From positions 496,001 through 560,000 of the forward strand of contig NC_041779.1 of assembly GCF_900090045.1 (NCBI RefSeq): 64,000 bases of DNA, in the 5' to 3' direction. Position numbers and translations under genes: made by a program. Below the pieces are notes generated by a model, which saw nothing but the letters and a program-made list of their open reading frames with translations, searched no databases and was not told the origin of the DNA. The DNA is from Plasmodium malariae (Eukaryota; Apicomplexa; Aconoidasida; Haemosporida; Plasmodiidae). Shown in pieces: positions 14,857 to 25,427 of the stretch; the stretch's first letter is position 1, and the number at the start of each line of letters is the position of its first letter.

Positions 14857-16315
14857 TATTATTATTATTATCGTTATAATCATTATCGTACCGTATGTTG
14901 TTGCTCGTATTGTTATATTCTCCTATATGCCTCTTTTTCATAACTGTTGTTTCTTTCAGCTTGCCGCTAGCATTAAGATATTCGTTAGATTCATTTTGCG
15001 ATGGATACGATAAACAGTTTGTGCTATTTGCAGAGTCCTGTCTTCCATGAATAATGTCCCCGTATATTTTACTATTGTCACTGACACCACTATTGTTAGC
15101 ACCATTATTTGATTCCTCTAAAAAGGTAATGTTCTTATGATAGTTGGTTCCTTTCGATAAATCTTCAACATTATTAATATTTAAATATTCTTGCTTTTTT
15201 TTTTCTTTTTTTTTTTGTTTTTCATACGATTCTATTTTCTTATTATATGTTATATTGTCATTGTTAGGTCCTCCTTCTGTAGTTTTGTTGAACTCTAACT
15301 GAACATTGTTTTTTATATTAAGTCTATCTTCATTTATTACATTTCTGTACCTATCACCTATATGATTTGGTAAATTTTGTTTACCATCTTTTTCGTTAAG
15401 GTGTACTGGGTATGCATCCAATTGATATGTATATCCCTCCCTAGATATTACTTCTTTTGGGGTACTAAAATTATCACTTATGTTATTACTACTTTTTATG
15501 TTAATTTGTCCTGTCGTATTACCATTTTCCATTACGTAACTTTTGCCATAATTCATTTCCACTTGTGGTTCATTCATCTGATAATCATCATCCTTTAGCT
15601 TATTCCTTTCTTCATAATTATTTAAATAATGGTTCATATATTTCTCCTTCAAATGAGTGTCATAGTAATTCATGTAATTGTTAAAAAAAGACGTTATCTT
15701 CGAAATACTTTCTTCTTTAATCTCTTTCATTTGTTTAAAAAAGTCATTTTTTTTAATTTCTGCATGTAATTTGTTTTTTTCCATAATAGCCTTTTCGGCA
15801 TTTTGATGGTCATTAATATTGCTATTATAAGTGCTTCCACGCGTGTTGCAACTCCAGTTCTCATTCCTCTTGCTACTACAACTGCTACTATGACTGCTAT
15901 TATAGCTAATACTATTACCGCTACTGTTAACATTACCATAGTTACCACCGTTGCCGCTTCTAATCCTGCTAATGTATTCACACCTTTTGCTTGTTTCACT
16001 TAAAATGTGCTTCAAGTTCAATGTTTTATTTTTTTCCTTGAAGGGGTTAAAAGTTAATGCGCTTATATCTATCTTCTTATTTGTGTGGGCATTATTTAAT
16101 AACGTTACCTCTTTCCTGCTACTATTCAATTCTTTTAACTCTATATCATATTTTTCTCTACATTCTTTTAAAATTAATTTTAATTTTTCCTTTGCATTTT
16201 TGTTTATTTCGTTATTAAATACATTCCCCTTTTTCAGTTCCTCTCCTTTCTTTAAAACATTTTGGTATAACCACAAATTGGGGTCTTCAAATTTTTTTAT
16301 ATTTACTCTGTTCAT
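12068..16315 (-). CDS. Translation initiation factor IF-2, organellar type
   Basis: This is a single-exon gene for 1415 residues; an in-frame TGA four codons upstream supports the ATG at 16315. The first ~780 residues are low complexity, including an Asn/Ser tract (DNA about 14690-14875). The GTPase domain follows: G1 GHVDHGKTT (about residues 785-793), the switch segment GGITQKLGAF, G3 DTPGHAVF (about 835), and G4 NKID (about 888). Downstream come the beta-barrel (DYGTLSSAYVLEKKVDAAKGKLLTV region), a domain III-like segment, and a C-terminal barrel ending in EIGDEIIAYKKV, matching IF2 domain IV that holds formyl-Met-tRNA. Such bacterial-type IF-2 serves apicoplast or mitochondrial translation; the 5' end shows no clear signal or transit peptide. 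The ECG tripeptide common in bacterial domain IV is not preserved (the aligned region reads KTCNVNAII). All G motifs look intact. Confidence 0.9.
14690..14875 (-). repeat. Asn/Ser microsatellite in IF-2 coding sequence
   Basis: (ATT)n on the plus strand with scattered ACT triplets encodes a run of Asn with isolated Ser in the N-terminal extension of IF-2. It lies outside the GTPase core and is probably length-variable. Confidence 0.85.
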
Positions 16316-17174
16316 GTTTTGCGTTCATCTTTCTGTTCTGTTAAGCTATTCTCATTTTGCTCTCACTCTGTTTCCACTCCTCTTTGATTTTATTATATCC
16401 CTTTTTTTATTTTATTCTCACCGTGTTATGGTTCTATGCCTCTGACAATTCCTCTTGCAGTTACTCTATGAATATGTTCCATATATACTTTATGGTCTTT
16501 GTAATTCTATTCCTCCCCTTAATAATTACAGCTAAATTAATATACCTTATATATATATATACAAATAAAACTCCTAAATTTTAAGAAGACGAAAAATATG
16601 CTTACATAGAATTATATAAAAGTGATCTAAAATTTTGCGACTATCGAAAAATGTAAAAGGGTATTACATACATATATGTATGTATATATGTATACATGTA
16701 CAATCTTATGGCACATAATAATTTTATAACATTTTCATTTTCCGAATATTTATATATATATGGCAAAGTTTATCAGAGCAGCACAAATTTACGCATCCTC
16801 ACAATGCCTTTGATATCATCAACTCGCTTTGTGCGTACATATAATTATTTCGTTTTATTTTATTTTATTTTAATTTTTTTTTATCATATTTTATCTTATT
16901 TATTATTATTTTTTCTTTTCCCCAAACCCCGTCCTCGAAGGCATTTAAAATTATACATAAATACATACATTCATACATACATAAATACATACATAAATAC
17001 ATACATACATACATACATACATACATACATACATACATACATACATACATACATACATACATACATACATACATAAATACATACATACATACATACATAC
17101 ATAAATACATAAATACATACGAGCATACATACATACGTGCATACATACATGAACGTATAAATATATTTATGTAC

Positions 17175-17216
<42 letters not shown>

Positions 17217-17665
17217 GTACAGCATTTATTCCTATGAAAAAAAATTCAAAAAATTTACTCTTTTTTGTTTTCTTTTCCGTATAAGCATTTGTAAAATACC
17301 ATTTTTGTTACCATTTTTTGCAGTAAAAAAAAAAAAAAAATAATGTATCCACATACTGTTAAAAAAAATGCATATATAATTTGAAGAAAATTAAAAAAAA
17401 AAGGGAAAACTCTACAAAAAAGTTCTTTCCCTTTTTCCCTCCATTTAGGATTATTGAGTAGGATCTTTTATATATATATTGTACAATACTTGCTTAACTT
17501 TAAATTGCAGTGTATATTAAATGATAATATATGTAGTACATAAAAAGTTAGCAAAAACTGTAGAAGAAAAACTATACAAACAGAATATAACTTAGGTGTA
17601 AAAAAACGATTTCTCTGTTTCTCTGTTGAAATATTTTATCAGTATAATTGTGTAAATAACGAAAA
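16316..17665. other. Divergent intergenic region between IF-2 and DBP10
   Basis: About 1.35 kb between two head-to-head genes, so it must carry both promoters. It contains an (ACAT)n array at about 16954-17152 followed by an (AT)n run at about 17176-17213. Frames in the array are simple Cys/Met/Tyr or Thr/His/Ile repeats. No other feature was seen. Confidence 0.6.
16954..17152. repeat. (ACAT)n tetranucleotide array
   Basis: About 200 bp of 'catacata' with occasional 'cataaata' variants, in the shared 5' region of IF-2 and DBP10. It is followed closely by about 38 bp of alternating AT. Confidence 0.9.
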
Positions 17666-20600
17666 ATGAAAATTGGCAACATTAAAAAGAATAAAAGTTT
17701 TACGAAAGGTCTCAATGGGATTCGGAATACCAGGAAGGGGGGGAAGAGAAGTACATCAAACAAAGGTATAATAAGAAAACGTGGAAAAACGAAAAATTCT
17801 AAATTACATAATATAAATGAGAAAAATAACAAAATGAAAACTGCTAAACGAGGTTTCATCTCAAAAAAAGGAGAAGTAACTAAAGACGAAAAGAAGATGA
17901 TAATAAAAGGGAGCAAAAAAAATTCTGTTGTTTTGAAGAGTGGTAACAAAAATAAAGAGAAATGTAAATATTCCTCTCAAAATGAAGAACAAAACAACCC
18001 TAAAAGGAGGTACGCATGGTTATTTGATAAAGTCAAAAAAAAAAAAAAAGACCAAACGTTTGGAAGTGACAGCGTAAGTAGTAATGGTAGTAGTCGTCAT
18101 AGCGGTAGTGAAGATCCAGGGGATACACCATCGAGTGAGGGGAAAAGGACAAAATACATAAATCAGAATACCAAAAAAAAATTCGTTTTGTATAAGAAAA
18201 GGAAAAATAAGAAAAAAAATAAGGTAATTTTAAGTTGCTTTCAAAATTTAGGATTAAGTGAAAAAATGTGCAGAAGCATATCGAGTAACTTAAAGTATAA
18301 CAGACCAACAGATATACAAAAATTATGTATACCTAAAATTTTAAATAGAAAAGATATAATATGTATAAGTAAAACAGGTTCAGGGAAATCACTTGTATAC
18401 TTAAGTACATTAATAGATTTACTAGGGGAACACAGTAAATTTTTTGGCATAAGAGGAGTAATTATATTACCCACCAAAGAATTGGTCATACAGATTTATA
18501 AATTGGCTAGAAAGATATGTATGAATTATTTTAATTTAAAGATAAATATAATTATAGGTGGTGTTAGTCTAATTAAACAATTTGATCTTTTAAAAGAAAA
18601 TCTAGATATAGTAATATGTACCCCAGGAAGGTTAAGTTTCATTTTAGAAGAAACGAAATTAAGTTTAGAAAAAGTAGAGATATTAATTATTGATGAAGCA
18701 GATAGATTATTAGAATTAAATTATTACAATGATATGAACAATATATATAAAAATTTGCACACATCTTTTAAACAAACATTATTAATAAGTGCAACTTTAC
18801 CAACTAATGTTGAGAATTATTTCAGATTAAAATTAAATAACCCAGAAGTTCTTTTTGTTAATTCAGATAATGTTATAAGTGACCAATTAAAACTACATTT
18901 TTTATTTTGTAGATCTTATGAAAAATATGCTGTGCTTATTAAATTAATTTTTTTATGTAAAAATAAAAAATTAGGAAAAACGATGATATTTTTTTGTACA
19001 AAATATCATATTTTATTTTTTAGTAAAATTTTTAATTATATTAAAATACCACATGCTACCTTGTATGGTAATTCAGATACATCTTTTCGTATTCAGCAAA
19101 TAAATAATTTTACAAGAAATAACAACATTCAATTCTTGTTAGTAACAGACTTAGCTTCAAGAGGTATTAACATTACCACTGTTCAGAATATTATTAATTA
19201 TAATTTACCTTATTCTCCTAAATTGTTTATACACAGAGTTGGTAGAGCATGCAGAAATAATTTAACAGGCTATGGTATATCCTTGGTTACTTATCAGGAT
19301 ATTTTATATGCCTACGAGATTTGCTTTTTCATAGGAAAAAAGTTGAAGTTCTACAGGGGCGACGGTCAGTGTCCCCTCGGTGGGGAGGACTTTGTGAACC
19401 AAAAAGAGACAAACGAAGTAGGCCTTAGTGAAGCAGATGTAATGGTTCCAGACAAGAAAGACACGGTAGGCTTTAGTGAGACGGTTGTAGTAGTCGCAGG
19501 AGAGACAGATGTAACAGTCCCATGCGAAACAGATGTAGCAGTTCCAGGCGAAACAGATGTAGCAGTTCCAGGCGAAACAGATATAATAGGTCTTAGTGAG
19601 ACATATTTAGTAGCCCCAGATGAGACAGATGTGGTAGTCCCAGATGAGACGGATGCGGTAGTCCCAGATGAGACAGATGCGGTAATCCAGGGAGAGAGAG
19701 ACGAAACAAAACCTGGGGAAGAGGACAACAAGAATCATGTCTACATAGGGGCACTAAATAACATTGGCGATTACATCGAATTTATTGACAATCTAAAAAA
19801 AGACGACAGCGAATTGGTATCACTAAATAAAAGTATGCAGGCATCATATAAACTTTACTACTCTATGAGACCGAAAGTTTCGAAATATGCAAGCACAAAA
19901 TGTGTCAACAAAATTAAAAAAATTGGAGGGTTGTACAAGTTATGTTTGATATATCACCCGGATGAGCTTTATAGAAATACTTCGAACAATGAGAACGAAT
20001 TAACTAACAAATATGAAAATTCAACCAATCTGACCCTTTTGAAGGGAGGTGGAAGTGTGTTCAATAACTTGATTAAGTTTCCAGAAAATTATAATAAGCA
20101 GGAAAGTACGCAAGAAATAAGTAATAATGAAAATGAAAATAATGAATATGTAAGAGACAAGCTTTTGAATGTACAGGGGGGATCCCCTTCCCATTACAGA
20201 GAAAGTGAAAAAATGAACCACACTCATAAAGATGTTATTTCATTTTTGCACAATTTTCAAAATTCCAAAAGTAGTAATAGCAATAGAAAAAGCAATATTA
20301 GCAGTAATGACAAAGCGAAAAGCATATCGGAAGTGGTTAAGGAAAAATTAAACAAGCTAAAGGAAAAGACGAAAAGGTACAAAAACAGAAAATACGATTC
20401 GATTTCAAATGATGTAAATGAACTGATGGACTCCTTTTCCTTTGGACTGTCGGCCGACGAATGCGATAATGAAACTTCGGAAAAATGGAAAAGTAATATA
20501 CTATTTAATTGTGAAGAAAAATATGATATAAATAAGGAAGAGAAAAAGAAAGGAAAACTAAGCAAAAGAGCACTAAAAAAAATGTTGAAAGGACAGAAGG

Positions 20601-21415
20601 GAGAAGCAGTTAGTAACACTATAGAGCAAGTAACCAGAAAAAAAGAAGAAATTTCCTTAGATGATATTTTAAAAAAAATAAATCAAAAAAAAATGAAAAC
20701 AGATACATCTGCTATGTTTGACTTAAAAACTCCTGGTTTTGATTTACTGCCCGATGAAGAAGATGAATTGAAGAAGCAAAGATTTATTAAAAAACAGGTA
20801 TGGGATAAAAAAAAAAAGAAATTTGTTCTAAGAGAGATAGATACTTTTCAAGGAAATGCAATTACAAGTATGGACAAAAACAATGGAAAAAAAATTAACG
20901 TATCCACTGTCAACAATAATAATAGTGTAAAGAGTAGTACTGCTGTGGGAATTTATCAAAAATGGGTAAAGAGGACGAAAAATAGAATCAATAATATTGG
21001 GGAGTTAGAAGAGGATAATAAAATCAGAGATCGCTTCAAAAGTAGACAAACAAAGAACAACGAAAAAAATGATAAAGAAAGGAATATAGAAATGTTAGAG
21101 CTAACGCACCCAGAAATTACAGAATCGTTATCTAAAAATATTAAACTAACTAAAAAACAACAAAGACTGTATAAAAAATACATTACAGGAAAATACGACA
21201 CTTCGACATCAAACATTCTTAATGCTCCTCAACTAAAGGAGAAAAAAAAAAAAAGCGTTTTACAAAATAAAATAAGAACAGATAGGAATTTTAGAGTGAA
21301 ATATGTACGAGCTCGAAAGAAAAAACACGAGCGAAAATTGAAGGAAAAATATAACTTAAAAAGTGCAAGGTCTAGGTCATTAGCTATTATAAAAAAGAAA
21401 AAAATAAGCAAATGA
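17666..21415 (+). CDS. DBP10: DEAD-box ATP-dependent RNA helicase, DBP10/DDX54 type
   Basis: This is a single-exon gene for 1249 residues. A Lys-rich N-terminus (1-185) precedes a complete DEAD-box core: Q motif RPTDIQK (about 213), Walker A KTGSGKS (about 234), PTKEL, TPGR, DEAD (IIDEADR, about 341), SAT (about 374), FFCTKY, TDLASRGI (about 493) and HRVGRACR (about 523). After the core lies an insert of twelve octapeptide repeats (residues 582-677). The C-terminal third contains KKQVWDKKKKKFV (about 1042), which matches the characteristic DBP10 C-terminal domain, and ends in a very basic tail. Members of this family act in the nucleolus in 60S ribosomal subunit assembly. Assignment to DBP10 rather than another DEAD-box helicase rests on the C-terminal motif and overall length. 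All catalytic motifs look intact. Confidence 0.9.
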   Translation: MKIGNIKKNKSFTKGLNGIRNTRKGGKRSTSNKGIIRKRGKTKNSKLHNINEKNNKMKTAKRGFISKKGEVTKDEKKMIIKGSKKNSVVLKSGNKNKEKCKYSSQNEEQNNPKRRYAWLFDKVKKKKKDQTFGSDSVSSNGSSRHSGSEDPGDTPSSEGKRTKYINQNTKKKFVLYKKRKNKKKNKVILSCFQNLGLSEKMCRSISSNLKYNRPTDIQKLCIPKILNRKDIICISKTGSGKSLVYLSTLIDLLGEHSKFFGIRGVIILPTKELVIQIYKLARKICMNYFNLKINIIIGGVSLIKQFDLLKENLDIVICTPGRLSFILEETKLSLEKVEILIIDEADRLLELNYYNDMNNIYKNLHTSFKQTLLISATLPTNVENYFRLKLNNPEVLFVNSDNVISDQLKLHFLFCRSYEKYAVLIKLIFLCKNKKLGKTMIFFCTKYHILFFSKIFNYIKIPHATLYGNSDTSFRIQQINNFTRNNNIQFLLVTDLASRGINITTVQNIINYNLPYSPKLFIHRVGRACRNNLTGYGISLVTYQDILYAYEICFFIGKKLKFYRGDGQCPLGGEDFVNQKETNEVGLSEADVMVPDKKDTVGFSETVVVVAGETDVTVPCETDVAVPGETDVAVPGETDIIGLSETYLVAPDETDVVVPDETDAVVPDETDAVIQGERDETKPGEEDNKNHVYIGALNNIGDYIEFIDNLKKDDSELVSLNKSMQASYKLYYSMRPKVSKYASTKCVNKIKKIGGLYKLCLIYHPDELYRNTSNNENELTNKYENSTNLTLLKGGGSVFNNLIKFPENYNKQESTQEISNNENENNEYVRDKLLNVQGGSPSHYRESEKMNHTHKDVISFLHNFQNSKSSNSNRKSNISSNDKAKSISEVVKEKLNKLKEKTKRYKNRKYDSISNDVNELMDSFSFGLSADECDNETSEKWKSNILFNCEEKYDINKEEKKKGKLSKRALKKMLKGQKGEAVSNTIEQVTRKKEEISLDDILKKINQKKMKTDTSAMFDLKTPGFDLLPDEEDELKKQRFIKKQVWDKKKKKFVLREIDTFQGNAITSMDKNNGKKINVSTVNNNNSVKSSTAVGIYQKWVKRTKNRINNIGELEEDNKIRDRFKSRQTKNNEKNDKERNIEMLELTHPEITESLSKNIKLTKKQQRLYKKYITGKYDTSTSNILNAPQLKEKKKKSVLQNKIRTDRNFRVKYVRARKKKHERKLKEKYNLKSARSRSLAIIKKKKISK
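19409..19696 (+). repeat. 24-bp coding repeat: twelve octapeptides in DBP10
   Basis: Twelve in-frame 8-residue units, such as TDVAVPGE, TDVVVPDE and the diverged TNEVGLSE, lie directly after the second RecA-like domain. Two adjacent units are nearly identical in DNA, pointing to recent duplication. The rest have diverged, mainly alternating VxVPxE and xxGLSE forms. Confidence 0.9.
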
Positions 21416-22131
21416 AACCACGTTGAATACTCGACTCATTTTTTATTTTCTATAGTTTTTGCACCTTTGTACCTCTATACACTTTTTGACCTTTTCTCCT
21501 ATCCGATAAGTTAGGACACATGGGGGATGCTCCTAATTTTGTGTCATCTTGCAGATGTATGCTTGTTTGCATATGTGCACAAATAAATATGTATGTACAT
21601 GTGCATATATGTAAATCCTTACATGTTTGCTTGAATATACCTCCTCCATCGAAATACCTTGTATGTTCATTATAAATAAAATGAAGAATGTTTACAAAAA
21701 AATTAGTTTGTTAAATTAAAACAAAAAAAATAGCACAAAAAAAAAAAAAAAAAAAAAGAACGTCTTATATTTTTTAATTTTTGCATATATGTATTTACTT
21801 AAAAAAATCATACAAAAAGGTGGGATACCCATATAAAAAGAATTACGCACACATAAATATATAAACATAAATGTATATGTAAATATATAGATATACACAC
21901 ATATATATATATATATACCCACCCATACTTGTATAATGCACGAAATCCACTGACATGGATGCATTTCCATTTTCGTACTTTAACTAAGATTATGATTTAG
22001 TAAAGAAAATTTTAAATTTCCACATTCTGAGGATATGTTAAAAAAAAGATTAATGCACCTTTTTGCAACCGTTCCTTGCCTTCAATTTCCCCTTCTCGAT
22101 CAGGTCCTCCTTTTAATCAACAATTTAAATA
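21416..22131. other. Convergent intergenic region
   Basis: About 0.7 kb between the 3' ends of DBP10 (+) and the coiled-coil gene (-). It contains a poly(A) run near 21737-21757 and short AT repeats near 21895-21915. The open frame through it (21716-21970) is of random composition. Nothing else was seen. Confidence 0.5.
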
Positions 22132-25013
22132 CTACTTTTTAGTATTTTTCAAATAATTCTGTAAGTTGCTTATTTTCTTATCGATGTCATTAAAGGAGAT
22201 ATTCAACATATTGGTGTCTCTTAAAGGCTTACTGCTAATTTTATATTTCATATCCTTTTTCTCACACCTCGATTTTTCGTTATCCTTGTTATCATTACCG
22301 CTTCTGCCGCTACAAGTCCGGCTTCTACTGCTTCGTCTGCTTCCAGAACCACCGCTCCTCCTACTACTACTACCACTGCTACTAGTACTACCAAAGGGCA
22401 TGTCACAATATCCGTTTGGCTTCGTCATTAATTTGTTATTTCTATTTTTCAGCTCTTCTAGTTCTTTTTTAAAATTTTCTTTTATATCTGAATCTATATA
22501 TTTTTTAAAATTTTGCAAGTTAGTTTGCTTTTTTTTGATGTCTTCTTTATCTAAATGCACTCTACGCGATGGCATGAGGTTTGAAGTGTTACCCGAAGTT
22601 TTAACCACTTTTTTTTCTTCCTTCTTTTTTAAGAGAGTTCTATTAATTTTTTCCTTAACGCTTGTTCGTTCTAATGGTATATCTTCTTTATTAAGAGAAA
22701 TGACTGTATTTTTTTTTTTTTTTCGCTGATTGTCTAAATATGTTTTAATTCTTTTAATAGAATCAACATTTTCGTACGATTCTGCGTTATCGCTATCATT
22801 TTGTGTTTCCTCTATTAAATTAGCATCATTGCTATGTCCTTGCTCTAACCCGTTAGTAGTTCTGTTTGTCCCTTTTTTCTGTTTGCACTTGATCCCTTTC
22901 TTTTCATTTTTTAAGTTAGCACTTTTTGATTTATTCCCCTTGGATGTGTTATCATCACAAATGGAAAGAATATCCGCAGCTTCGTTTCGTGGAGTCTTAT
23001 CACTCCCCTCGATGATGATGCGTTCACCTACGTTTCTGTTACTGTAACCACTGCTGCTGTTTTTGCTTCTGCATCTGTTTGTATTTCTTCTTCCGATTCT
23101 GCTACCGCCTATGCTTGTATTCCTGGTAGCATTATTTAAGGGGTTCATTTTATGGGCATATGGAGATGAGTATTTTTTTCTCAGAATTCTTTCATGGTGC
23201 GCATAATCATACAAATCGCATTTATAGCTCTTTTTTGAATCTTTAATACTCAAATTATTTAATTTCATTTTGTTCGTATAACAATTCTGAGTAATGTTAT
23301 TCGAGCTAATATTATCGTTGTAAGAAAGCTTTCTCAATAATAAGGCACTTGGTGGGTATTGTTGACTCTTTGCAGATAGTATACTCTGCTTGGAATTATG
23401 GTAATTTTTAATATCTTTTGCAATTGTACTATTAATTTGATTAGACATATTACGTATATTTTTATTATTAGAAATAAGATGCTTTTTTAAATCAAATTTA
23501 AATGTTGATGAAAAACTTCTATTCGAGAAAAGATGATTTTTTCCCCTAACTTTACGTCCTTCATAATTCGATTCTACATTATTTATGTAACTATTACTAT
23601 GAGGAAAATTGTTATTATCGCTATGTTTGAGTGTATTCTTATGTCTATTTCTGCTTTCATACCCATTTATACTTCCATATGCATTTGTGCTTCCATGCTC
23701 ATTTGTGCTTCCATGCTCAATTCTGCTTCCATACCCATTTCTGCTTCCATACCAATTTTTGCTTCCATACCAATTTTTGCTTCCATTCCCATTTATATTT
23801 TCATTCCTATTATTATAATGATACATGGAATTATTAGTAGAACACGTCCTTCCAATCGGCTTTATTGTATGTATTATTTTTTTATCGCTATTTCGTTTAT
23901 TTGATTGGCTTAACGGAATAAAATTCGGAGCGCTCTTTCTTTTGCTATTATGTATACTGTCATTAATACTTCTAATAGAAAAACATCCCAATTTGTTTTC
24001 ACAAAAATTATTTTTATAAAGACTACTACTGTTGTTATCATAAGTAAATGCATTTTTTTTAATACTTCCTCGAGAATTCTTATGCCTACTGTTATTGCTA
24101 CCTGTACAATTATATTGTAGTGACCTCAAGTCATTGTCAAAACCTCTTAATGAGAAATCACTTGGACCTTTTGAAGGGCAATTTCTTTGATGCCTTTTTA
24201 AAATTTTATCACTTTCTATTACATTTTTTAGTCTTACAATTTTTCTTCTTAAATATTTAATCTCTATTATAAAATTCATTTCTTTTACTTTATAATTTTT
24301 TATTTCTTTTCTCAATTTACAAATATATGCTTTCAGTTGATCCTTTTTCAAATATCTTATTTCGTTATAATATTTATTAAATTCTTCCCCCTCTGAACTC
24401 ACATTACATGAGGTTATATCATACAAGCTCTTCTCTTTCTTTCTGTACCCTAGCTACAAGCGAAAATAAAAAAAAAAAAAATATATATATATATATACGT
24501 ACATATATATACAATGCACGCAGGCGTATTATCACTGCGCTTTTATTGCACAGCGCAATAATATGGTTGAACAAATGAGCTATTTTCCGCACAGTTTAAT
24601 GACGCATAGTAGGTGAAAGAGTAGCAAAAAAAAGAAAAAATACACAAATAACTCATCAGCATAATTGTAAGAGGAAACACCGCATATATATACGCACATG
24701 TGTATGTGTATATATATATGTATATTTAATAGCACATAGGAATACACGTACACCATGTATATATATCTACGTAAGTATAAAAACAAGTACACCCTCCTTT
24801 GCATAATTCAAAAACCAATTTCAGCAAAAAAAGGAACGGCCATTCCTAACCTCATCTCTCATCTGTCTGAATAGTTCTTTAGCTGATCCCTTCAAAAATG
24901 GAAAAAAAGAAAAAAGTAAAATTTAAACATTAACACAACACGCGAATCATTATTTTTCATTTAAATACAGTAATATGTTATCCTTTCTGCGATTTTACCT
25001 TAACTGTGTTCAT
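22132..25013 (-). CDS. Basic coiled-coil conserved Plasmodium protein, three exons, function unknown
   Basis: I do not recognise this protein. The long exon (22132-24453) opens directly after a TAG acceptor, and its frame reads back to that AG without a Met: LGYRKKEKSLYDI. Upstream I propose exon 2 at 24851-24889 (GSAKELFRQMRDE, flanked by AG and GTTAGG) and exon 1 at 24999-25013 (MNTVK, then GTAAAA). All three join in phase 0, giving about 791 residues. The N-terminus is a charged coiled coil (about residues 30-90: KKDQLKAYICKLRKEIKNYK and following). The middle is Ser/Asn/Arg-rich with eight GSKNWY-type hexapeptides. A second helical stretch (about 655-700) precedes a Ser/Arg/Gly-rich patch and a short C-terminal helix. 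There is no membrane segment. The architecture suggests a structural or cytoskeletal role, but that is inference. The exon 1 start is the least certain part. Confidence 0.65.
23641..23784 (-). repeat. 18-bp coding repeat: eight GSxNxY-type hexapeptides
   Basis: Eight in-frame 6-residue units (GSKNWY twice, GSRNGY, GSRIEH, GSTNEH, GSTNAY, GSINGY, ESRNRH). The two GSKNWY copies are identical in DNA, a sign of recent duplication. Confidence 0.88.
24454..24850 (-). other. Proposed intron 2 of the coiled-coil gene
   Basis: Donor GTTAGG and acceptor TTGTAG bound 397 bp of A+T-rich sequence with (AT)n runs near 24480-24500 and 24700-24725. No RNA gene was recognised inside. Intron 1 (24890-24998, donor GTAAAA, acceptor TTGAAG) is only 109 bp. 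Confidence 0.6.
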
Positions 25014-25390
25014 TTTTATCTAACAGTCCAAAAATTAAAACAAACACGTACTTGATATCTGAGCTGCATCATAGAAAATCGCTCAATTTATTATTGACGG
25101 ATGTGTATTTGTTTTAATTGTACCTTTGTTATTTACTTATAACTTGATAGTTAATATCTGCCATAAAAAAGTGGAGAGAAAAAAGCATAAAAAAAAAAAA
25201 AAAAAAAAATTAGTATGTACTAGTAACACAATGTATATTTTAAATATATTTATTTAAAATATCTTTTCATTAAAAACAAAAAAAATATAAAAAAAAAAAA
25301 AAGAAAGTTCCATTTTTTTTTAAATTGAAATGTCTTATTTTGAAAAACCTTCAATTGTGTATTTTGAAAGTTTATTCAATTATGAATGTA

Positions 25391-25427
<37 letters not shown>

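Noticed and set aside
14600..15013. Ile- and Tyr-rich frames of 108-137 codons
   Set aside because: Shadow frames of the Asn/Ser microsatellite in IF-2.
22166..22729. A 187-codon plus-strand frame, Leu/Phe-rich
   Set aside because: Antisense to the Ser/Arg/Lys-rich 3' part of the coiled-coil gene; no support as a gene.
24424..24426. TTG as start codon for the coiled-coil protein
   Set aside because: The frame reads upstream to a splice acceptor and mini-exons with an ATG join in phase; TTG is an ordinary Leu codon here.
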